A stretch of 64,000 bases of DNA from Streptomyces regalis (GCF_001509475.1 NZ_LLZG01000001.1:124001-188000); one strand, 5' to 3'. Numbered from the stretch's first letter, positions 30,331-39,761 are shown. The notes: generated by a model from the sequence alone, not told the origin. A program made the numbers and translations.

Positions 30331-31160
30331 GCCAGCGGTGTTCGGGAGCAGATCAGCACCGCTCGCCGAAGCGGCGGTCGAGGAGGAGAACTCGGCGTTC
30401 ATCGAGGGCCTTCCGCGTGGACGGCCGGGGCGGGCGGTAGGCGAGTCGGTAGTGCGGGCGTCGGCGGCGCGAAGGTGCTCGGAGGCGCGAACTCGCCGTC
30501 CCCGGTGGGTCCCGTAGGGGTCGAGGCCGACCTCGGTGGGTGGCGGCAGCAGAGTGAGCAGCGTGGCGTTCCTCTGCCTCATGGGCGTGAGCCGGGTCGG
30601 GTGGCCCGTGGCCGCGTGGTCCGTCGATCGGCGTAGGGCGCCTCGTGATGTGCGGGCGGGCGCAGAGTCGGCGTTGCCGTCTGGTAGCCGCTTTCGCAGT
30701 CGTGGAGTTGGTCCTTCTCCACAACCGCCGTTCTTGCTTCCTCCGTAGTCCGGGCACTTCATGCCTGGAGGGCCGCATCTCTCAAGCGCAGCTGCCCGCC
30801 TTGGCTTCGGTAGCCATGGAGGATTCCCCGTACGGCCAGGCATCTGAAGGTTCCTGACCCCGTGACTCCTGTTGCGCCCAGGCCCGCCGCCCAGGCGCTG
30901 TCTGTGAAGCTCATTCGTACTGTGTGCATGACAAGCTGCGAGTGATCCTCTAATCTGCTTCCGATTCGAATCACTCGGATCGACTGGAGCCCCACCGGCA
31001 TGCCTGTTTCCCAGGCCCGTTTCGCATGCCGTCCAGTGCGCACGGCCAGTCACCACAGCACCACCGCAAGGTAGTTCGCGATCTCGGCTGTGCCGTCGAC
31101 GAAGGGGCGCTCCCGGGGTCGCGTGTGGCTTTCATCCACCGATCACTGAGGAGACCCCTC
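30331..31160. other. Gene-poor stretch
   Basis: About 830 bp without a gene I can support. Open frames here are Arg/Pro-rich on both strands and carry no start signals. A 10-bp palindrome GATTCGAATC at 30963-30972 lies in a locally AT-richer patch that may contain the promoter of the secreted protease-like gene. Confidence 0.4.
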
Positions 31161-31913
31161 GTGCGTATGAAGCTGCTCGCCGCCGTCACCGCCGCGGCCG
31201 CCGCCACACTGACGTTCAGTACCCCCGCCCAGGCCAGCCACTCGTGGGGCGGCTACCACTGGGCCCGCACCGCCAATCCGTTCACCCTCAAGCTGGGTGA
31301 CAACCTCAACTCCACCTGGGACAGCCACCTGAGCACCGCGTCCAGCGACTGGTCCAAGTCCGCCGTGCTGGACACCACTGTCGTGGCGGGTCAGTCCTCG
31401 GCCAGACGGTGCGCCGCCACCACCGGCCGGGTCGAGGTCTGCAACAACACCTACGGCAACAACGGCTGGCTCGGCATAGCCTCCATATCCATCACCGGCG
31501 GCACCCACATAACCTCCGGCACGGTCAAGCTCAACGACACGTACTTCAACACGGCCACGTACAACACGCCGGCCTGGAGGCAGCTGGTCACCTGTCAGGA
31601 GGTCGGGCACACCTTCGGCCTCGACCACCAGGACGAGAACTTCGACAACCCGAACCTCAACACCTGCATGGACTACACGAACAGTCCTGACAGCAACCAG
31701 CACCCCAATCAGCACGACTACGACGAACTGGCGACGATCTACGCGCACCTCGACTCGACCAGCACGGTCGATCAGTCCGCGGCCGTGCCGCAGGTCGGCA
31801 ACGACAAGGCGAGCTGGGGCAAGCGCGTGGCGCACTCCGAGCGTGGTGACACCTACGTCCGGAACTTCGGCGACGGCAAGTCGGTGGTCACCTTCGTGAT
31901 CTGGGCGAGCTAG
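31161..31913 (+). CDS. Secreted metalloprotease-like protein with QExxH motif
   Basis: A 250-residue protein with a Sec signal (MKLLAAVTAAAAATLTF, cleavage after AQA near residue 25). The expected zinc motif HExxHxxGxxH appears as QEVGHTFGLDH, with Gln146 in place of the first His; Glu147, His150 and His156 are kept, and a Met-turn-like CMDYT follows near residue 170. Cysteines before the motif and in the Met-turn could be bridged. It may be a metzincin-like peptidase with altered metal binding or a non-catalytic relative. GTG 31161 has GAGGAG seven bases upstream. A strong terminator follows. Confidence 0.75.
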   Translation: MRMKLLAAVTAAAAATLTFSTPAQASHSWGGYHWARTANPFTLKLGDNLNSTWDSHLSTASSDWSKSAVLDTTVVAGQSSARRCAATTGRVEVCNNTYGNNGWLGIASISITGGTHITSGTVKLNDTYFNTATYNTPAWRQLVTCQEVGHTFGLDHQDENFDNPNLNTCMDYTNSPDSNQHPNQHDYDELATIYAHLDSTSTVDQSAAVPQVGNDKASWGKRVAHSERGDTYVRNFGDGKSVVTFVIWAS

Positions 31914-31922
31914 CCCTCGCTG

Positions 31923-31956
31923 CCGTGGGCGGCCGGAACAGCTCGGCCGCCCACGG
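31923..31956 (+). terminator. Strong GC-rich hairpin terminator
   Basis: CCGTGGGCGGCCG (31923-31935) pairs perfectly with CGGCCGCCCACGG (31944-31956) around an 8-base loop, 9 bp after the stop of the secreted protease-like gene. There is no U tract, as is common for Streptomyces terminators. Confidence 0.8.
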
Positions 31957-32048
31957 GTGCGCGAGCTCAGGCGAGGATGCGCAAGGGTCCGGTCCTCACC
32001 CGCACCATCGTGCACGCATGCGCTGCGAGCAGGGTGCGCAGGGCCTGG

Positions 32049-32615
32049 TCAGGTGTGAGCCTGGGCCTCAGTGTCCAGGCCTGCCCTACTACCGGGCCGA
32101 TCGGTTCGGTGGGCCTGCTGCACCCGCCAGCCGTACGGCGTGATGCCTCGTGGCTTGTAGATCGACAGGGCTGTGGTCGCGAGCAGGACGACGACGGCAG
32201 CGGCGGCGTCAACGACGAGTTGGACTCGCATCCCGCTGAGGTCCGAGCCGGACAGATCCGTTCGCGCCGCCGCATCCGCCACTTGGTCGGCCACCCGCAT
32301 GTGCAGCAGGAGGAGGAAGGTGGCCAGGGCGGTCAGGATGAGCTTGGCCAGCACCCAGTAGTGGCGGAACAGTCCCCACGTGGTGCCCAGGGATTGGATC
32401 AGCCCGGTCAGCAGCGCGGCGAAGGCCAGCGGGACGATTACGTACCAGCCGGTCATCTCCATCGCGAGACAGGCCCCGCGCACTCGCTGGGGATCCTCGC
32501 CGTTCAGGCCGACCAGGGCGAGGACCAGGAAGGCGGCGACCGAGCCGAGCCAGCCGACCGACGAGACGACGTGCGCGGTGAGCGCGAGTTTGCGGACACC
32601 CGCCGGCATGGCCAT
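32049..32615 (-). CDS. Four-TM membrane protein, DUF2269-like
   Basis: A 188-residue protein with four TM helices (about residues 8-33, 50-75, 83-105 and 130-150). The first helix starts KLALTAHVVSSVGWLG and contains a His; helix two has MTGWYVIVPLAF. This pattern occurs in DUF2269-like proteins of actinobacterial copper and redox loci. Its ATG overlaps by one base the stop of the 58-residue gene upstream (TGATG), so the two are translationally coupled. It is divergent from a TetR regulator that probably controls the pair. Confidence 0.7.
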   Translation of the reverse strand: MAMPAGVRKLALTAHVVSSVGWLGSVAAFLVLALVGLNGEDPQRVRGACLAMEMTGWYVIVPLAFAALLTGLIQSLGTTWGLFRHYWVLAKLILTALATFLLLLHMRVADQVADAAARTDLSGSDLSGMRVQLVVDAAAAVVVLLATTALSIYKPRGITPYGWRVQQAHRTDRPGSRAGLDTEAQAHT

Positions 32616-32791
32616 CAGTGGCCGCCGTGCATGCCTGGCCCCATGCCGGTGCCGGTGAGGTGCAGGACGAGGAACACGACGACTACGGCCAGTGCCACGG
32701 CGCCGGAGATCTTCACCCAGCGCGGAGTGGGCGGGGCCGTGCTGCGGTCGGAGGCCGGGGCGGCGGCGGGCTCGGACGGTGAGTCGGTCAT
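32615..32791 (-). CDS. 58-residue single-TM protein with Met/His tail
   Basis: Read from ATG 32791: MTDSPSEPAAAPASDRSTAP, then one TM helix (KISGAVALAVVVVFLVLHL) and the tail TGTGMGPGMHGGH, rich in Met, Gly and His and therefore possibly metal-binding. It was too short for most gene finders but has an AGGAG-like site upstream and couples to the next gene by a one-base overlap. Likely a small partner of the four-TM protein. Confidence 0.7.
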   Translation of the reverse strand: MTDSPSEPAAAPASDRSTAPPTPRWVKISGAVALAVVVVFLVLHLTGTGMGPGMHGGH

Positions 32792-32850
32792 GCGGATCTC
32801 CTCTGTCGGGTGAGCCCGGCTGCCGGGTCTCCTGGCACGGCGGAAAGACT

Positions 32851-32869
32851 TATCGAGACATGGTGTCTA
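32851..32869. promoter_or_regulatory. Candidate TetR operator, shared with methyltransferase promoter
   Basis: The 19-mer TATCGAGACATGGTGTCTA contains the perfect inverted repeat AGACA-TGG-TGTCT (32856-32868). It lies between the divergent 58-residue gene (start 32791) and the TetR gene (start 32916). Sixteen of 19 bases recur, on the other strand, at 50494-50512 before the methyltransferase gene. A further half-site GTGTATCGA lies at about 32882-32890. Confidence 0.6.
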
Positions 32870-32915
32870 CGTCAAGCCGAGGTGTATCGAGAACGTCGTC
32901 GCGTACACTGACCTG

Positions 32916-33491
32916 GTGCCGAAGCTGTGGAACGAGACCATCGAGGAGCACCGTCGGGCTGTTCGCGACGCGGTGCTGGAGAGCACGGCTGCGCTCGTCG
33001 CCGAGCAGGGGTTGCGGGCCGTGACGATGTCGCGGATCGCCGAGCAGAGCGGCATCGGCCGGGCCACGCTGTACAAGTACTTCCCGGATGTCGAATCCAT
33101 CATGATGGCCTGGCATGAGCGCCAGATCGCCGGTCACCTCGACGAACTTGCCGAGCTCCGTGACCGTCCGGGTACGCCCGGCGAGCGGCTCGCGGCGGTT
33201 CTGGAGCGCTACGCGCTCATCCAGCAGCAGCGTCACGGGCACGGGGGAGAGTTCTCGGCGCTTCTGCACCGGGGCGATCATGTGGCGCATGCCGAGCAGC
33301 ATCTGCACCACTTCATCCGGGGCTTGCTGTCCGAGGCGGCCAAGGCGGGCGAGGTCCGGGACGATGTCGCGTCGGACGAGCTGACGGGCTACTGCCTGCA
33401 CGCCCTCGCCGGAGCGGGCGGTCTGTCCTCCAAGGCCGCGGTCAAACGACTTGTTGCGGTCACCTTGACCGGGCTGCGCCCCGAGAGTTGA
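32916..33491 (+). CDS. TetR-family transcriptional regulator
   Basis: A 191-residue TetR protein: HTH in VRDAVLESTAALVAEQGLRAVTM without internal break, split here as AALVAEQGLRAVTM and IAEQSGIGRATLYKYF. The ligand domain holds several His (QQQRHGHGG, HRGDHVAHAEQHLHH), which could bind metal but this is speculative. GTG 32916 is the start. It is divergent from the membrane-protein pair; operator candidates in the gap and upstream of the methyltransferase at 50.58 kb suggest at least two targets. Confidence 0.9.
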   Translation: MPKLWNETIEEHRRAVRDAVLESTAALVAEQGLRAVTMSRIAEQSGIGRATLYKYFPDVESIMMAWHERQIAGHLDELAELRDRPGTPGERLAAVLERYALIQQQRHGHGGEFSALLHRGDHVAHAEQHLHHFIRGLLSEAAKAGEVRDDVASDELTGYCLHALAGAGGLSSKAAVKRLVAVTLTGLRPES

Positions 33492-33668
33492 TCCGTCGTG
33501 GGGCAGCGTCCCGCCGGCCCGGCTGTCTGCAGGCGACAGCGCGTACGCGGGGCGCACGCGCACTGAGAGTCGTGCGAGGGCGGTGAAGCAGCACTTCTGC
33601 CCTCGTCCGTGCACAGGCAGCCCCTATCCCTCGCGGGAATCGGATGGTCGGTACGCTGGGCCGCCGAG

Positions 33669-33707
33669 GACGAAGACGAGCAGACGAAGACGAGCAGAAG
33701 ACGAGCA
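33669..33707. repeat. 14-bp tandem repeat
   Basis: Unit GACGAAGACGAGCA occurs twice (33669-33682, 33683-33696), followed by a partial copy to 33707. It lies in the 256-bp gap between the TetR gene and the first DUF6153-like gene. No function is evident. Confidence 0.6.
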
Positions 33708-33747
33708 TCTGCCGCGAAGGTGCGGCCAGGGGACGACAGTAGGGCGC

Positions 33748-34179
33748 GTGGGCAAGAGCATGAAGGCGAGCGAGGTCACCCTGCGTCTCGTCCTGCTGAC
33801 CTTGCTGCTCCTCGGTGTCGGTGTTCTGCACACCCTTGGACATGCCGGAGCTCACGGCGGAATCACGGCGTCCGACGCCGTCCAGCACCTCGACAATGCC
33901 GCACCTGTTGCTGCTGGGTCGCCGCACGCGACCGATGAGACGACGTGTTCTCTTGCCGACACGGTAGAGTTCCTCGATCCGCATCAGCACGTCGAAACCA
34001 CCGTCCACACGGACGTTTCCAGCTGTTTCGCGGTGGTTTCACCCGGTCCCTGGCTGGTCCCACCCCACAGCCATGTCGTGTGGGACGGTGACGACGACAT
34101 CGGCGCCGGTCCAAGCGGTTCGGCGCGTAGTTCCGCCATGGCCAAGGCGGGTTCACGGTTGCAGGTCCTGCGGATTTAG
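33748..34179 (+). CDS. DUF6153-like membrane protein, copy 1
   Basis: A 143-residue protein: one TM segment near the start (LRLVLLTLLLLGVGVLHTLGH), a His/Asp-rich extracytoplasmic stretch with two Cys (DETTCSLADT, VSSCFAVVSPG), and a C-terminus ending LQVLRI. The layout and the final L-x-VLRI match two other proteins in this window (41444-41902 and 45354-45869). DUF6153 proteins are Streptomyces membrane proteins of unknown function, often near copper genes. GTG 33748 or ATG 33760 could start it. Confidence 0.7.
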   Translation: MGKSMKASEVTLRLVLLTLLLLGVGVLHTLGHAGAHGGITASDAVQHLDNAAPVAAGSPHATDETTCSLADTVEFLDPHQHVETTVHTDVSSCFAVVSPGPWLVPPHSHVVWDGDDDIGAGPSGSARSSAMAKAGSRLQVLRI

Positions 34180-34322
34180 AACACGGCGTCCCGAGCGCCG
34201 CCCCTCGGTGGGCCGGTCGTTCATCCGGGCCCCATTCTTCCGCTGACCGCCATCCCGATCCGACGGGTCGGCTCGGTGCGCCCGCGCGCCTCCGACAGCC
34301 CTCCCGTGCTGAAAGGCTCACC

Positions 34323-35171
34323 GTGTCCCAGCACCACCTGGCCGACCGCTCCACCATGCCCGTATCCCCGCGCCCACCGCAGGCGTACGAGCCACACGGC
34401 GCCGTGCCCCGACAGCGGGAGCACGCCCCCGCGCCGGCGCGCCAACCCGAATCTCCGTCCCCGCGAGGAGGAGGCCGCCGTGGTGGTCGCCGCCGAGCAC
34501 CCAAGCGGGCGCCCCTGCTGGGCAACTACGTCGGCCACGCCGCCACGTTCGTCGGCGCAGGACTGATCAGCGGCGCCATCGTGCACCACCCGCTCGATCC
34601 GGCCCGGTATACCGTCATCGCGCTGATCGGCGCGGTGGTCTTCCTGTGCGCGACCCTCCTCACCGAGTTCATCCTCACCAAACAGCGGCCCGAGACCACC
34701 AAGGTGCTGAGCATCGTCGCCTCGTCGCTCGCGCTGTCGTTCGGCATCGGCATGCTCAGCGGCGGACTCCAGCACTTCGAGGACTTCCCCGCACGCGGCG
34801 CGATGCTGATCCCCTTCGGTCTCACCCTGTCCTTCGTCGCGTACGTGCTGCGGCACGAACCGGCACGCCGACGCAGCATCATCGGCCCGACCGGGGCGCT
34901 GGTGCTGGTCACGGCCGTACTCGCCTTCGTCGGCCTGCGAGGGATCGCCGACGGGATGGCCGCCGAAGGCGGAGGCGGAGGCGGCCACAGTCACGGTGAG
35001 GAGGCCGGAGAGCCGGGGGAGGGACACGACGAGGGCGCTGGAGGGACGGGGGACGGACATGCCGAAGATGCGGAAGTCCAGGAGCCGACCGCAGAGCCGT
35101 CGGCCGACCGCTCCTCCGAGCCCGCGGACGCCGAGGGCGGCGGGCACGCGGGCGACGGTCACAGCCACTGA
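34323..35171 (+). CDS. Membrane protein with His-rich C-terminal tail
   Basis: A 282-residue protein: a Pro/Arg-rich cytoplasmic N-terminus (about 65 residues), five to six TM helices (about 68-215; NYVGHAATFVGAGLISGAIV, HHPLDPARYTVIALIGAVVF), and a tail with GGGGGGHSHGEE and GGGHAGDGHSH that should bind metal ions. GTG 34323 has GAAAGG six bases upstream. It lies between a DUF6153-like gene and a secreted LVIVD protein, which supports a role in metal handling, but the family is not recognised. Confidence 0.7.
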   Translation: MSQHHLADRSTMPVSPRPPQAYEPHGAVPRQREHAPAPARQPESPSPRGGGRRGGRRRAPKRAPLLGNYVGHAATFVGAGLISGAIVHHPLDPARYTVIALIGAVVFLCATLLTEFILTKQRPETTKVLSIVASSLALSFGIGMLSGGLQHFEDFPARGAMLIPFGLTLSFVAYVLRHEPARRRSIIGPTGALVLVTAVLAFVGLRGIADGMAAEGGGGGGHSHGEEAGEPGEGHDEGAGGTGDGHAEDAEVQEPTAEPSADRSSEPADAEGGGHAGDGHSH

Positions 35172-35326
35172 GCCTTGAGCGCGGCACCAAGTACCGCTAA
35201 ATACATTCGTGTTAAACGGCTTCCCTGACTGTGAGCAGACAAGTAGGTTCCCGGTGCCCGGCCCGATCGGCCGGGCACCGCCTCGTCAAAGGCGTGCGGA
35301 ACACCGCACAGACAGGGGGAGGGACC

Positions 35327-37183
35327 ATGCGCAGCAGACGCAGACAGGCAGCCGCCGGACTTGCAGTGATCGCATCCTTGGTGGCGGCCGGACTCACCGG
35401 CGTCGCCCGGGCCCACGACGGCGTCGGCTCCACCGACGGCGCCATCGACAACGCTCAGGCCACACACGACCACGACCAGCACGGCGGAAGCGACGGTCAC
35501 CTGCCGGCGAGCAGTGACGACGTCCGCCTGGTCAGCAAACTCCGACTCGACAGCGTCGAAGGGAAGATCGCCGACGTCGGCGTCTACAAGGGATACGCCT
35601 ACCTCGCCTCCTGGGGCGGCGTCGGCTGCGACAACACCGGCGTCCACGTCGTCGACATTCGCAACCCCGGCAAACCGAAGAAGGCCGCCTTCATCCCGAC
35701 CACGGGGAGCGCTCCCGGCGAGGGCATTCAAACCGTCCACATCAGCACCCCGGCCTTCACCGGCGACATCCTCGTCACCAACAACGAGATCTGCGGCGAC
35801 GGCGGAGTCGGCGGCATGAACATCTACGACGTGACCGACCCGACCAATCCCAAGCAACTGGCCAATGGTGTCGGCGACTTCACCCTCGGCGACGAGACGA
35901 CCGAACTGGCCCGCGAGATCCACAGCGCCTTCGCCTGGGACGCGGGCGACAAGGCGTACGCCGTCCTCGTCGACAACGAAGAGGGCACCGACGTCGACAT
36001 CATGGACATCACCGACCCGACGAAGGCCACGCTCGTCGCCGAGTACGACCTCGACGAGACCTTCCCGCAGATTGTCCAGGCGGCACCGGCCAACCTCACC
36101 GAGATCTTCCTGCACGACATGGTCGTCAAGAACATCCGCGGCCGGCAGATCATGGTCGCCTCGTACTGGGACGCCGGGTACGTCCTCCTCGACGTCACCG
36201 ACCCGAAGCGCGCCAAGTACATCGGCGACACCGACTTCACCGACCCCGACCCCGAGGCCGCCGAGAGCGGTCTGACCGTCGCACCCGAAGGCAACGGCCA
36301 TCAGGCCGAGTTCACCCTCGACAACCGCTACGTCATCGGCGCCGACGAGGACTTCGCCCCGTACGCCCTGTCCGCCCGCAATGTCACCGACGGCAGCGCG
36401 ATCACCGCGGGCCAGGGCATCCCGCTCACCCCCGGCACCACGCTCACCGGCGGATCCGTGTACGTCGGCCGCGCCTGCAGCGGCGATGCCGCCGTCCCTG
36501 CCGGCGACCCCGCCGCCGTGGACATCGCCATCGTCGAACGCGGCGTGTGCAGCTTCACCGAGAAGGTCGCAGCCGTCGAGGCGGCGGGAGGCTACGACGG
36601 CATCCTCGTCTTCAACCGCACCGGCAGCGACGCCTGCGATGCCCAGACCGGCATGAGCGTCGAGGGCACCCTGCCCACCTTCGGTGTCGCGCCGCGCGGC
36701 CAGGGCTTCGCCATCTTCGACCAGCCGTACAGCAAAGCCGACTGCCTCGCCGGCACCGGCCCGCAGACCCTGCCGGTGGCCGTCGGCACCAAGGGCGACC
36801 AGCTCACCTTCTCCTCGCACTTCGACGGTTGGGGCTATGCGCACCTGTACCGCAACGAGCGCGGGAAGATGACAGAGCTGGACACGTACGCGATCCCCGA
36901 GGCTCACGACCCGGCATACGCCTCCGGCTTCGGCGACCTCTCGATTCACGAGGTGGCGACCTCGCAGGTCTCTTCCGACCTTGCGTACATCTCGTACTAC
37001 GCGGGCGGTTTCCGCGTCACGAAGATCAAGAACAACAAGCTCGTCGAGGTGGGCCACTACATCGACAAGGGCGGCAACAACTTCTGGGGCGTGCAGACCT
37101 TCGACCACGCCGGCAAGGAGTACGTCGCCGCGTCCGACCGCGACTACGGGCTCTACATCTTCCAGTACACCGGACGCCAGTAA
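35327..37183 (+). CDS. Secreted LVIVD-repeat protein with protease-associated (PA) domain
   Basis: A 618-residue secreted protein. The signal peptide is RRRQAAAGLAVIASLVAAGL with cleavage near ARA. A His-rich start (THDHDQHGGSDGH) is followed by LVIVD-type propeller repeats (GVHVVDIRNPGKPK, MNIYDVTDPTNPKQ, DIMDITDPTKATL, LLDVTDPKRAKY), then a PA domain at about residues 370-470 (GDPAAVDIAIVERGVCSF, YDGILVFNRTG), then further repeats to the end. PA domains mediate protein contacts and are common in secreted peptidases, but no catalytic domain is visible. GGAGGG lies before ATG 35327. A terminator follows. Confidence 0.85.
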   Translation: MRSRRRQAAAGLAVIASLVAAGLTGVARAHDGVGSTDGAIDNAQATHDHDQHGGSDGHLPASSDDVRLVSKLRLDSVEGKIADVGVYKGYAYLASWGGVGCDNTGVHVVDIRNPGKPKKAAFIPTTGSAPGEGIQTVHISTPAFTGDILVTNNEICGDGGVGGMNIYDVTDPTNPKQLANGVGDFTLGDETTELAREIHSAFAWDAGDKAYAVLVDNEEGTDVDIMDITDPTKATLVAEYDLDETFPQIVQAAPANLTEIFLHDMVVKNIRGRQIMVASYWDAGYVLLDVTDPKRAKYIGDTDFTDPDPEAAESGLTVAPEGNGHQAEFTLDNRYVIGADEDFAPYALSARNVTDGSAITAGQGIPLTPGTTLTGGSVYVGRACSGDAAVPAGDPAAVDIAIVERGVCSFTEKVAAVEAAGGYDGILVFNRTGSDACDAQTGMSVEGTLPTFGVAPRGQGFAIFDQPYSKADCLAGTGPQTLPVAVGTKGDQLTFSSHFDGWGYAHLYRNERGKMTELDTYAIPEAHDPAYASGFGDLSIHEVATSQVSSDLAYISYYAGGFRVTKIKNNKLVEVGHYIDKGGNNFWGVQTFDHAGKEYVAASDRDYGLYIFQYTGRQ

Positions 37184-37195
37184 TCAACCCAGCCG

Positions 37196-37229
37196 GGCGG
37201 CTTCCACCGGACTTCGGGTGGGAGCCGCC
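37196..37229 (+). terminator. Hairpin terminator after the LVIVD/PA gene
   Basis: GGCGGCT (37196-37202) plus CCACC pairs with GGTGG plus AGCCGCC (37223-37229), with one mismatch and a short loop, 12 bp after the stop codon. Confidence 0.7.
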
Positions 37230-37862
37230 GCCTGCATGTCGCGGCCCCCTGAAACGTGGCCGCTCGAGGACGTACGTACCGGCAGCTGAGAGCCTGACGG
37301 CTGGGGCGGACACCCAGGAAGCGGGCGGCAGATGACGACCGGGCGTCGGCGGACACTCCCTCGACCGGGACTGGACCACACCCCCAACCGCTCGCTCTGC
37401 CCGTCCGGCCGGACGCACAGCCTGCCTCGGCCCTCAGGGCCGCGACCCTGTACTCGGCCCCCCCGCGTGAGTCGGCGGCAAGTCCGCCTGAGCCGGGATC
37501 AGGCGCGCAGGCCCGATTCCGCCCTTGACGGCCACGGCGTCGTGAGCGGTTCGAGAATCTCGGCTCATCCACGCGTGCCGCCCCTCGCGCCGCTCACGCC
37601 CCGGACTGCCGCACCACATGCCCCACGGGTGTGGAGATCTCGGCGCGGTCGCGACCGAGCGATGATGGTATGGCTGGTAATGCACTCGCCGGCCCCTCTC
37701 GGCGGACGTAGAGCGAAAGAAGCCGAAAAATCGGGCATCTGACAGTGCCGATGAGGCGGCAGGGCGCACATCACCGGTGGGAGCAACTACACCGCGGGGG
37801 AACCGGTCCAACGTACCACTGCCAATCCACTTGGCACTCAAACCCGCCTCCCTTCGGGCCGT
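37230..37862. other. Gene-free stretch before a broken secreted-protein gene
   Basis: About 630 bp with no gene I can support. A 12-bp palindrome CGGTCGCGACCG lies at 37646-37657, followed by a lower-GC patch (37665-37745) that could be the promoter of the downstream broken gene. Confidence 0.4.
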
Positions 37863-39291
37863 TTGACGCCGCTGCCGTCGGAAGGGAGGGCACACGAACG
37901 GTTATACGCCGACCTCAACGTCATCGGGGTCGGCATCGGACAACGGCGGGTCGGCGGCCGGCCGCAGGCCGACCAGGTCGCTCTGATCGTCTACGTGAAG
38001 GAGAAGCTGGACGAGGCACGGCTGAAGAAGGACGAGCAGGCCGTACCCGTACCGCGCGAGTTCGAGGGCATCGGGACCGGCGTCGCCGCACCCTACGGCC
38101 CGGACGCCCCGGTGGAAGTGCTCGGCGTCAGCGAGCAGCACCACCACTCCGTCGACATGATGTCCATCGACCGCGTCCGCCTGCACGAGCAGTGGGCGGC
38201 CGAGCAGGGCGGGCAGGAGCTGCCGTTCCAGGGAACCATCCACGACTACGGCGACATCGAGGTCATCCAGGACGACGGCACCCTCGTGCAGACCGTCAAC
38301 GGTCAGCCCGGGGTGGACTCTCGTCCGCGCCTACAAGCTGTTCCGGCGACACGCAAGGCATCGGCTACCCGGTCTTCAGCAAACCGCCCCGCACTCGGCT
38401 CGAGCAAGCTCCAGGGCATCCTGTTCCTCAACCAGGGGCACTTCCCGGTCTGGCGCCACGTGATGCTGCAGGAGCAGGGACACCGCTGGAGCAGCTTCGC
38501 CGCGTACCGGGACGACCCGAACGGGCCCAACATCCGTGGACTACGACGTCCACGACTGGGTGGACATCGACGGCGGCCGGTTCCAGCGCGTCTCCCTGGC
38601 CTCGGACCAGCGCGAGTACTGCGAGCTCGATCTGTATCTGATGGGTGCGATGGGCCCCGACGGGGTCGGCGACATGAACCTGTTGTCGAACATCACCAAC
38701 GTGTCCGGCAACACCTTCAGCGCCAGCAAGAAGCGGTTCGAGATCGACAACTTCCTGTGGGCCAATGGCGCGCGCGTGCCCAACGAGGCCGCGGCCCAGA
38801 AGCAGTTCAAGCACGGCTTCTGCCTGCTGACCAAGGACTTCGGCAGTGCGCACGACCTGGCCGACCGCATCGACCAGTTGCGTCGCCGGTTCGAGGTCGA
38901 CTTCCGAGCGGCGACCAAGGGGCTGCTGTCGGTCGACACCTCCATGGGCCCGCTGCGCCGCGAAGCCCAGCCGGGCGAGATCAGCGAACTCACCGGCGGC
39001 GGCTACACTTCCCTGCACCGCCACCAGGTGTCGCCGTACGACCTGAACGTCACCGGTACGCAGTTCACCGGGACCATCCAGCCGGGCCAGACCCAGTACT
39101 GGTTCACCTACAACTGGTCGCCCTACTGGCACATGGACTGGTCGGTGCGGCCGACGACGGCCGGCGGCAAGGTCACCTCCTTGGTGGAGGTCGAGCGCGC
39201 CGGTAACGGGACGCTCACCTACTGGCTGACGATCCGGAACACCGGTTCCGCGGCCACCGACTTCGAGGCGCGCTACGCGCGGCTGCACTGA
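37863..39291 (+). pseudogene. Broken secreted or surface metalloprotease-like protein (frameshifted)
   Basis: The N-terminal frame from 37863 reads LYADLNVIGVGIGQRRVGG and VALIVYVKEKLDEARLKK and continues to about 38320. From about 38400 it reads LQGILFLNQGHFPVWRHVML then QEQGHRWSSFAAY. At about 38535 the frame changes, and VDYDVHDWVDIDGGRF, CELDLYLMGAMGPDGVGDM and the remaining 230 residues to 39291 lie in another frame. YxELDLYLMG after an HExxHRW-type motif is a combination seen in large secreted metallopeptidase-like proteins. At least one indel (about 38535) and probably another (38320-38400) break it; the zinc motif here reads QEQGH. Confidence 0.65.
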
Positions 39292-39311
39292 CCGGTGAAC
39301 GGAGACCGATC

Positions 39312-39761
39312 ATGCGTCTGACCATTGAGGTAACGGACGGGCTGGGGGACATCCAGGTCGTTCGCGCGGACACGGCGGGGCAGCGGCAGGCGGGAGCCGG
39401 CGAGGGGACAGGGCTGCCCGCATCGGTTCCGGCCGGCGCGTTCGACGGCGGGGCCGACAACCTTCCTCGACCGGCCACGACGGCCCTGGCCCCGGCGTCG
39501 TCGCCGGCCGGCACCGAAGGGCAGTCGAGCCTTCTCGGAGCCCCCGCGGGAGCCATCGCGGCACCGGGACAGCCGAGGTTCCCGGCCGGTGAAGCTCGGT
39601 CCGCCGGGCCTGCTCCCGCCGCCTATGAGGGGGAGCGCTACTCACGCGGCACGGAGGTCGACATACGGCCGGCGCGAGACCGGCACGCGTGTCAGTGCTC
39701 GCCGCTCGACTCGACAGCCATGCGTTTGGCGAACGTCTCGCCGCCGTTCTTGGACTCGTAG
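39312..39761 (+). CDS. Possible Ala/Pro/Gly-rich protein following the broken gene
   Basis: A 149-codon frame from ATG 39312, which has GGAGACCGATC upstream and lies 20 bp after the previous stop. The start MRLTIEVTDGLGDIQVV looks coding, but the rest is low-complexity Ala/Gly/Pro. Its last 70 bases overlap the convergent lipoprotein gene, so the 3' end is doubtful. No family is recognised. Confidence 0.4.
   Translation: MRLTIEVTDGLGDIQVVRADTAGQRQAGAGEGTGLPASVPAGAFDGGADNLPRPATTALAPASSPAGTEGQSSLLGAPAGAIAAPGQPRFPAGEARSAGPAPAAYEGERYSRGTEVDIRPARDRHACQCSPLDSTAMRLANVSPPFLDS

Noticed and set aside
30331..31160. Several Arg/Pro-rich open frames of 70-260 codons
   Set aside because: No start signals, no motifs, composition of noncoding frames in GC-rich DNA.
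35159..37108. Antisense open frame of about 650 codons opposite the LVIVD/PA gene
   Set aside because: Mirror of the sense codon bias; the sense frame has signal peptide, repeats and PA domain.
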